Below, in pieces: positions 7,386 through 11,616 of a DNA stretch of 11,616 nt. This stretch comes from JBDLRH01 sp039800165 (GTDB lineage: Bacteria > Pseudomonadota > Gammaproteobacteria > Burkholderiales > Burkholderiaceae_C). The DNA lies in assembly GCA_039800165.1 (NCBI GenBank), contig JBDLRH010000164.1, forward strand, positions 1 to 11,616, in the 5' to 3' direction. The position numbers were made by a program, and so were the translations under genes. The notes beneath the pieces are model-generated. The model was not told where the DNA came from. It worked only from the letters and a program-made list of their open reading frames with translations, and ran no database searches. Within the stretch, counting starts at the first letter, position 1. Each line of letters starts with the position of its first letter.

Positions 7386-8000
7386 TCAGATTGTGAAGCC
7401 TGCGCGCTCGAGCAATTGCGCCGTCTCGTGCAGCGGCAGGCCGACGATGCCCGAGTGGCTGCCGCTGATGCGCTCAATGAACGCCGCAGCCCGCCCCTGG
7501 ATGGCGTATGCGCCTGCCTTGCCCATCGGCTCGCCGGTGGCCACATAGCGGCGGATGCGCGATGGCGACAGCGGTGCAAAGCGCACCTGCGACACGTTCA
7601 GCGACTGCCAGCGCTGGCGTCCCGACTGAAGCGCCAGCGCGGTCAAGACCCGGTGCGTGGTGCCCGACAGCGCCTGCAGCATGCGGCGCGCATCGGCTTC
7701 GTCCATCGGCTTGCCATACAGGGTGCGGCCGCGTGCCACCGTGGTGTCAGAGCAAAGTACCGGGGCGGCGGGCAGCCCGCGCCGCTTGAGGCGCGCCAGC
7801 GCCGCATCGAGCTTGAGCGCCGTCACGCGCTGCACATAGGCCGTAGGCGACTCGGCTTGAAGCGGCGTTTCGATCGCCTCGGCATCTTCATCGGCATCGG
7901 GCAGCAGCAGTTCGTAGGGCACGCCCAGTTGCTCCAGCAGCTGGCGCCGCCGGGGGCTTTGCGAGGCCAGGTAGACAAAGCGCGGGGCAACAGGCGGCAT
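7386..8000 (-). CDS. maf: Maf family nucleoside triphosphate pyrophosphatase (YhdE-like, dTTP/UTP)
   Basis: A 204-residue Maf protein; the family hydrolyses non-canonical or excess nucleoside triphosphates to monophosphate and pyrophosphate. Visible motifs are ASQSPRRRQLL (12-22, phosphate-binding), CSDTTV with the catalytic-type aspartate D85, GKP (96-98), KAGAYAIQG (161-169) and GIVGLPL (184-190). The YAIQG box is of the YhdE (Maf-1, dTTP/UTP) type; YceF-type proteins, which prefer m7GTP, have a different sequence there. The ATG at 8000 follows the rlmH stop by 7 bases, with GAGGG built into that stop region. Placement between rlmH and rng is recalled as common in Burkholderiales. Substrate preference is inferred from motif type only. 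Confidence 0.94.
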   Translation of the reverse strand: MPPVAPRFVYLASQSPRRRQLLEQLGVPYELLLPDADEDAEAIETPLQAESPTAYVQRVTALKLDAALARLKRRGLPAAPVLCSDTTVARGRTLYGKPMDEADARRMLQALSGTTHRVLTALALQSGRQRWQSLNVSQVRFAPLSPSRIRRYVATGEPMGKAGAYAIQGRAAAFIERISGSHSGIVGLPLHETAQLLERAGFTI

Positions 8001-8004
8001 GGGG

Positions 8005-8009
8005 CCCTC
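8005..8009 (-). promoter_or_regulatory. Ribosome binding site of maf, overlapping the rlmH stop
   Basis: Minus-strand GAGGG ends 4 bases before the maf ATG at 8000. Its GA is part of the rlmH TGA stop, so ribosomes ending on rlmH sit directly on the maf initiation site, which suggests coupled re-initiation. Confidence 0.65.
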
Positions 8010-8475
8010 ACTCGCGGTGGTACGGGTGGTTGGCGTTGACCGACCACGCGCGGTAGAGCTGCTCGATCAGCAGCACCCGCACCATCGCATGCGGCAGCGT
8101 CAGGTCAGACAGGCGGATGCGCTCGTGCGCAGCGGCGCGCAGCGCCGGGTCCAGCCCGTCGGGCCCGCCGATCACCAGCGCCACATCCTCGCCACCCCGC
8201 TGCCACTGCAGCAGCCGCTGCGCAAGCGCCAGGGTGCCCAGCGCGTCGCCACGTTCATCGAGGGCGACCACGCGGCTGCCGCGCGGCACGGCCGCTTCAA
8301 TCCGGCTGCGCTCGGCAGCCAGCAGGGTGTCCCGTGCGCGCGAGGCACGGGGCTCGGTCTTCACCGCCCGCAGCTCGACACCCAGTTCGGGCGGAAAGCG
8401 CTTGGCGTAGTCGTCCCAGGCCGCCTGCGCCCACGCGGGCACGCGCTGGCCAACCGCCACCACCCTGAGCTTCAT
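8008..8475 (-). CDS. rlmH: 23S rRNA (pseudouridine1915-N3)-methyltransferase RlmH
   Basis: A 155-residue SPOUT-class methyltransferase, the same length as the E. coli protein. It methylates pseudouridine 1915 in helix 69 of 23S rRNA, acting on assembled 70S ribosomes. The SAM-binding knot is visible as VIGGPDGL (101-108), followed by RLSDLTLPHAMVRVLLIEQLYRAW (121-144). The diagnostic C-terminus NHPYHRE (149-155) is intact. The ATG at 8475 forms an ATGA overlap with the rsfS stop and has no separate good ribosome site. It follows another 50S-acting factor, so rsfS and rlmH form a ribosome-maturation pair. Confidence 0.98.
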   Translation of the reverse strand: MKLRVVAVGQRVPAWAQAAWDDYAKRFPPELGVELRAVKTEPRASRARDTLLAAERSRIEAAVPRGSRVVALDERGDALGTLALAQRLLQWQRGGEDVALVIGGPDGLDPALRAAAHERIRLSDLTLPHAMVRVLLIEQLYRAWSVNANHPYHRE

Positions 8476-9170
8476 GCCCCGGACGGCTTGTGGCGAGTCC
8501 TTGATGCGGGCTTGCTGGCGCGCGATGCAGCGCGCGGCGCAGCGGGCTTCGCGGAAGACGATGTCTTGCCACCCGTCGTGCGCTTTGCGGCCTTGCCGGC
8601 CTTCGCTGCCCTGGCAGCCCTCGCCGACTTGGCCGCCTTCTCGGCCTGGGCCTCGCGCTCGGCCGCACGCACAGCCACCTTGGCTGCGCTGCTTCGCTTG
8701 AGGTTCGGGCCCTGGGCCTGTTCGCGGGCAGACCGTGCCTGCGCTGCCTGCTCGCGGGCCTTTGCGGCCGCAGCAGCCGCTGCCGTGGCTGTCGGCTTGG
8801 GTGCGCCCAGGCGCAGCCGCACTGGCTTGTCGCCCCAGATCTCTTCAAGGTGGTAGTACTGCCGGATCGCCGGCTGCATGATGTGCGCCACCGCCTGCCC
8901 GCAGTCCACGATGATCCATTCGCCGTTGTCCTCGCCTTCGACGCGCGGCTTGGCAAAACCGGCGTCACGCACCGCGTCGCGCACGCTGGAGGCCAGCGCC
9001 TTGGTCTGCCGGTTGGAGGTGCCCGAAGCAACGATGACCCGCTCGAACAGCGGTGACAAGTGTTCGGTATTGAAGACCTGGATGTCCTGCGCCTTGACGT
9101 CTTCGAGGCCCTCGACGATGGCTCGCTGGAGTTTCTGGATGTCCTTTTTCGCGGCGGATTCGGTGGTCAT
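8472..9170 (-). CDS. rsfS: Ribosome silencing factor RsfS with a long basic Ala/Lys/Arg C-terminal tail
   Basis: A 232-residue RsfS/Iojap-family protein, which binds uL14 on the 50S subunit and blocks joining to 30S during starvation. The conserved fold occupies about residues 5-122: VIVASGTSNRQTKALASSV (46-64), the EWIIVDCGQAVAHIM core (84-98) and RQYYHLEEIWGD (103-114). E. coli RsfS (105 residues) ends soon after the last of these. Here roughly 110 further residues follow, almost entirely Ala, Lys, Arg, Ser, Gln and Pro, with AAK/KAA-type repeats resembling a histone H1 tail. Codon use and frame stay consistent to the stop, so the tail looks genuine. It shares one base with nadD upstream (TGATG) and overlaps rlmH downstream (ATGA). 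The role of the tail is unknown; RNA binding is a guess from its charge. Confidence 0.96.
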   Translation of the reverse strand: MTTESAAKKDIQKLQRAIVEGLEDVKAQDIQVFNTEHLSPLFERVIVASGTSNRQTKALASSVRDAVRDAGFAKPRVEGEDNGEWIIVDCGQAVAHIMQPAIRQYYHLEEIWGDKPVRLRLGAPKPTATAAAAAAAKAREQAAQARSAREQAQGPNLKRSSAAKVAVRAAEREAQAEKAAKSARAARAAKAGKAAKRTTGGKTSSSAKPAAPRAASRASKPASRTRHKPSGA

Positions 9171-9817
9171 CAGGTCTCTGAATAAAGGTGATGGTGGTCA
9201 ATATAGCGCGCCACCGCGCCGGGAAGCCAATCTTCTGCCAGTTCTGCGGCGCGCATGCCGGCCACGAGGCGCTCGCGCAGGGACGTCGCACGGTGCGGCA
9301 GCGGTGGCAAAGTCAGGCGAGCCACAGGCCGCTGCGCATGGCAAAGCGATGCCGGAAGCGCCATTGCAGGGGCCGCCCCGGCTGCGGCAGAACCACCGCC
9401 CTCGGTAGCCCCGCGCGGCGCCACCGCCAGCGTCACCATCGACAGGATCTGCTGCCAGCTGTTCCAGCGCTCAAAGTCCTGCGCCTGATCGGCACCGATG
9501 ACCAGAAACCAGTCGGCGCCCGGATGCTCCGCCTGCAGCTCCTTCAGGGTATCGATGGTGTAGCTCGCACCCGCGCGCCGCGTCTCGCGGTCGTCCACCT
9601 CTGCCCCGGGCAGGCCGCCAAACGCCGCCTGCGCCATCGCCACACGGTGCGCCGCCGCGCTCAGTTGCTGCGGTTTGTGCCAGGCCTGGCCGGTGGGCAG
9701 GACGATCAGCCGGTTGAGTGCCAGCTGCGCGATGGCGGCCCGGGCGACGGCCACATGCGCGGCATGGGGCGGATCGAAGGCGCCGCCATAGACGCCAATG
9801 CGCTGCCCGTGGCTCAA
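9170..9817 (-). CDS. nadD: Nicotinate-nucleotide adenylyltransferase NadD
   Basis: This enzyme transfers AMP from ATP to nicotinate mononucleotide, making deamido-NAD. With a TTG start at 9817 it is 215 residues, against 213 in E. coli. The nucleotidyltransferase site GVYGGAFDPPHAAH (8-21) keeps both histidines of the HxxH motif. GASYTIDTL (83-91) and VIGADQAQDFERW (106-118) are typical of NadD. The C-terminal phosphate-binding motif, normally ISSTxxR or ISATxxR, reads HRATSLRERL (175-184), and residues about 135-157 are a Gly/Ala-rich low-complexity insert. The frame is open far upstream inside hemF, but a start just before GVYGGAFDP fits family length; GGGG lies 5 bases before the TTG. The gene begins 14 bases after hemF and its stop shares a base with rsfS. 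Confidence 0.95.
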   Translation of the reverse strand: MSHGQRIGVYGGAFDPPHAAHVAVARAAIAQLALNRLIVLPTGQAWHKPQQLSAAAHRVAMAQAAFGGLPGAEVDDRETRRAGASYTIDTLKELQAEHPGADWFLVIGADQAQDFERWNSWQQILSMVTLAVAPRGATEGGGSAAAGAAPAMALPASLCHAQRPVARLTLPPLPHRATSLRERLVAGMRAAELAEDWLPGAVARYIDHHHLYSET

Positions 9818-9831
9818 TGCTGCCCCGGCCC

Positions 9832-10791
9832 TCAGGCCCAGTCCCTTGGCACCAGATAACGCGTGTACAGCGCATCCTCGGGCGAACCGGGTGCGGGCCG
9901 CTGCTGGTACGCCCAGCTCACCAGAGGCGGCATCGACAGCAGGATGGACTCGGTGCGCCCGCCCGACTGCAGGCCGAAGTGCGTGCCGCGGTCCCACACC
10001 AGGTTGAACTCCACATAGCGGCCGCGCCGGTACAACTGGAACTGGCGCTCGCGCTCGCCATAGGGCATGTCCTTGCGTCGCTGCACGATCGGCAGGTAGG
10101 CCGTAACAAACGCATCGCCCACGCTGCGCAGCAAGGAGAAGGCGCTGTCCTGTCCGCCGTCGGAGAAGTCGTCAAAGAACACGCCGCCCACGCCGCGCGG
10201 CTCGTTGCGATGCTTCAGGAAGAAGTAGTCGTCGCACCATTTCTTGAAGCGCGGGTACTTGTCCTCGCCAAACGGCGCCAACGCATCGCGGCAGGTGCGG
10301 TGGAAGTGCTGCGCATCCTCGTCAAAGCCGTAGTAAGGCGTGAGGTCCATGCCGCCGCCGAACCAGCACACCGGCGACTGACCCGGCAGCGTGGCCGCCA
10401 GCATGCGCACGTTCATGTGCACCGTGGGCACGTACGGATTGCGCGGATGAAACACCAGCGACACGCCCATGGCTTCGAACGGCGCACCGGCCAGCTCTGG
10501 CCGGTGCTGCGTGGCCGAGGGCGGCAGCTTCGGCCCGCGCACATGCGAAAAGCCGCAGCCCGCGCGCTCGAACACCGGGCCGCCTTCCAGGATCTTGGTG
10601 AGGCCATCGCCCTGCAGCATCTCGCCAGGCGGTTTGGTCCAGGCGTCGGCAACGAAGTCCGTGCCGTCGATCGCATGGATGGCCTCGGTGATGCGCGCCT
10701 GCAGGCCGAGCAGATAGTCGCGCACCGTGTGCGGGTCGGCTTTCAGGGTCGCGGCAGGCGCCGTACGCTCGGAAAGGGCTGTCATATTCAT
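9832..10791 (-). CDS. hemF: Oxygen-dependent coproporphyrinogen III oxidase HemF
   Basis: A 319-residue cytosolic enzyme that oxidatively decarboxylates coproporphyrinogen III to protoporphyrinogen IX in haem synthesis. Family hallmarks are intact: FHPRNPYVPTVHMNVR (114-129, with the candidate active-site histidine), WFGGGMDLTPYYGFDEDA (143-160), and the signature KWCDDYFFLKHRNE followed by RGVGGVFFDD (184-208). EFNLVWDRGTHFGLQSGGRT (261-280) is also typical. It is about 20 residues longer than E. coli HemF (299), mostly at the N-terminus. The ATG at 10791 overlaps the acyltransferase stop as ATGA; a second ATG two codons on (10785) is possible. No good ribosome site precedes it, so coupling to the upstream gene is likely. 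An O2-requiring enzyme implies aerobic haem synthesis, but says nothing about a separate HemN. Confidence 0.98.
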   Translation of the reverse strand: MNMTALSERTAPAATLKADPHTVRDYLLGLQARITEAIHAIDGTDFVADAWTKPPGEMLQGDGLTKILEGGPVFERAGCGFSHVRGPKLPPSATQHRPELAGAPFEAMGVSLVFHPRNPYVPTVHMNVRMLAATLPGQSPVCWFGGGMDLTPYYGFDEDAQHFHRTCRDALAPFGEDKYPRFKKWCDDYFFLKHRNEPRGVGGVFFDDFSDGGQDSAFSLLRSVGDAFVTAYLPIVQRRKDMPYGERERQFQLYRRGRYVEFNLVWDRGTHFGLQSGGRTESILLSMPPLVSWAYQQRPAPGSPEDALYTRYLVPRDWA

Positions 10792-11429
10792 TTGACAATG
10801 GTATCCGTACGCGACACGGAACGGTCAAGCAAACGCACCGGCGACGCCTCGGCCGGATGCAGGCCTTGGGTTCCCTGCAACAGTTCGGCCAGCGCGGCCA
10901 TGTCAACCGCCTCGTCGCCGCTTAGCCTCACGAAGTGATCCACCCGTACCTGCTTGCGGCCATAGTCCAGCGCCACCACCCCCAGCGGCACCTCGGCCGC
11001 GACGGCGGTGCGATAAAAGCCGGTGCGCAGGCCCGGCAGCGCCTTGCGCGTGCCCTCCGGCGCCAGCCCCAGCCAGCAATACGCGTTGCGCGCCTTGCAA
11101 ACGGCAAAGTGCTCGACGGTGGTGGAAATCAGGCCCTGCGCCGAGGTCCGCGCCACCGGCAGGCCACCCAGCCAGCGCAACCAGCGGCCCAGCAGCGGCA
11201 CGCGAAACAACGTGTCTTTGCCCCAGAACTGCACCTGCACCCCCACCGACCACTTGGCGAGGATCATCACCACAAAGTCCCAGTTGCTGGTGTGCGGGTA
11301 CACGATCAGCACCCCCTGCGATGCGGGCAGGCCGGCAAACGAGACGCGCCAGCCGAACAGGCGCAACAGTTGCCTCGCCAGCCGGCTGCCCCGGAACTGC
11401 AAGGGGTACGGCGGCGGCAGCGGAGTCAA
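10788..11429 (-). CDS. Lysophospholipid acyltransferase family protein (PlsC-like)
   Basis: A 213-residue member of the HX4D glycerolipid acyltransferase superfamily, which transfers acyl chains to lysophospholipids or glycerol-phosphate acceptors at the inner membrane. The catalytic HX4D motif is H46-TSNW-D51 inside LIVYPHTSNWDF. The acceptor-binding EGTR motif is in LAPEGTRKALPG (122-133), and FWGKDTLFRVPLLGRWLRWLG (68-88) is typical of this subgroup. It is shorter than E. coli PlsC (245) and has no obvious long membrane anchor. I placed the start at TTG 11429, overlapping the purD stop as TTGA, because the only in-frame ATG lies far inside purD and would add an unrelated 41-residue leader. 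Its stop overlaps hemF. The exact substrate cannot be read from the sequence. Confidence 0.88.
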   Translation of the reverse strand: MTPLPPPYPLQFRGSRLARQLLRLFGWRVSFAGLPASQGVLIVYPHTSNWDFVVMILAKWSVGVQVQFWGKDTLFRVPLLGRWLRWLGGLPVARTSAQGLISTTVEHFAVCKARNAYCWLGLAPEGTRKALPGLRTGFYRTAVAAEVPLGVVALDYGRKQVRVDHFVRLSGDEAVDMAALAELLQGTQGLHPAEASPVRLLDRSVSRTDTIVK

Positions 11430-11616
11430 TGTCGCACCGCGCGCCAGCCGATGTCCTTGCGGTACTGCGCGCCGTCGAAGTGGATGCCAGAAGCCACGGC
11501 ATAGACGCGCTGCTGCGCCGCCTTCACCGAGTCGGCCAGCGCGGTCACGCACAGCACACGGCCACCGCTGGTGGTGACGCGGCCGCCCGCAAGCGTGGTG
11601 CCGGCATGGAACACCA
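11426..11616 (-). CDS. purD: Phosphoribosylamine-glycine ligase PurD, C-terminal fragment (5' part beyond the right edge)
   Basis: The last 62 full codons of PurD (GAR synthetase), the ATP-dependent enzyme that joins glycine to phosphoribosylamine in purine synthesis. The segment VTTSGGRVLCVTALADSV, then QQRVYAVASGIHFDGAQYR and the end KDIGWRAVRH match the C-terminal domain of the E. coli enzyme, where the ending is also RKDIGWRA. The reading frame runs off the right edge, so the start and ATP-grasp region are not visible. The methionine at 11614 is internal (MFHAGT; usually VFHAGT) and is not a start. The TGA stop overlaps the TTG start of the acyltransferase. Confidence 0.97.
   Translation of the reverse strand, partial: VFHAGTTLAGGRVTTSGGRVLCVTALADSVKAAQQRVYAVASGIHFDGAQYRKDIGWRAVRH

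Noticed and set aside
5718..8039. A 773-codon open frame on the plus strand, antisense to rlmH, maf, rng and the start of msbA.
   Set aside because: It lies opposite genes with intact catalytic motifs, spans several gene boundaries, and its translation is His/Gln/Arg/Leu-rich with no recognisable domain. Long antisense frames are expected where GC-rich codon bias removes stops.
9818..9997. Longer NadD starting inside hemF.
   Set aside because: The added 60 residues are an alternate-frame reading of the HemF C-terminus. The catalytic motif normally lies within about 10 residues of the NadD N-terminus.
1..11616. Mobile elements, CRISPR arrays, tRNA genes, phage or defence systems.
   Set aside because: No transposase, integrase, spaced repeats, terminal inverted repeats, tRNA-like cloverleaf or abrupt composition change was seen. 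All sequence is accounted for by conserved housekeeping genes and short gaps.

Overview
The window is high-GC DNA in which every supportable gene lies on the minus strand, so transcription runs from high to low coordinates. Gene content and order (purD, PlsC-like acyltransferase, hemF, nadD, rsfS, rlmH, maf, rng), a lipid A flippase and a Tol-Pal block point to a Gram-negative betaproteobacterium, probably Burkholderiales and perhaps Comamonadaceae. This placement rests on recalled gene order and protein style, not on a search.

Layout in the direction of transcription: the C-terminal end of purD (purines) at 11616-11426; a small lysophospholipid acyltransferase-family protein; hemF (oxygen-dependent coproporphyrinogen III oxidase); nadD (NAD synthesis); rsfS (ribosome silencing factor with a long basic tail); rlmH (23S rRNA methyltransferase); maf (nucleotide pyrophosphatase); rng (RNase G); msbA (lipid A flippase); tolB, pal and cpoB (envelope constriction and outer-membrane integrity); a YeeE/YedE-type sulfur-compound importer; and the first 47 codons of tcdA (tRNA t6A dehydratase), which runs off the left edge.

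Packing is extreme. Five junctions are 4-base start/stop overlaps (ATGA, GTGA or TTGA), two are 1-base TGATG overlaps, and the other gaps are 3, 7, 14, 22, 51 and 61 bases. The only gaps able to hold a promoter or terminator are tolB-pal (51) and cpoB-yedE (61), and neither shows a convincing one. Much of the window may therefore be one or two long transcripts joining metabolism, ribosome maturation and RNA turnover, and the cell envelope.

No stretch over 300 bases lacks a gene. I see no tRNA, rRNA, CRISPR array, insertion sequence, prophage or attachment site. This is a core-genome housekeeping region and I did not find a new defence or mobile system. The points most worth a second look are the histone-H1-like tail on RsfS, the placement of tolB-pal-cpoB behind msbA without tolQRA, the altered C-terminal motif of NadD, and the translationally coupled pair of a sulfur importer and tcdA.
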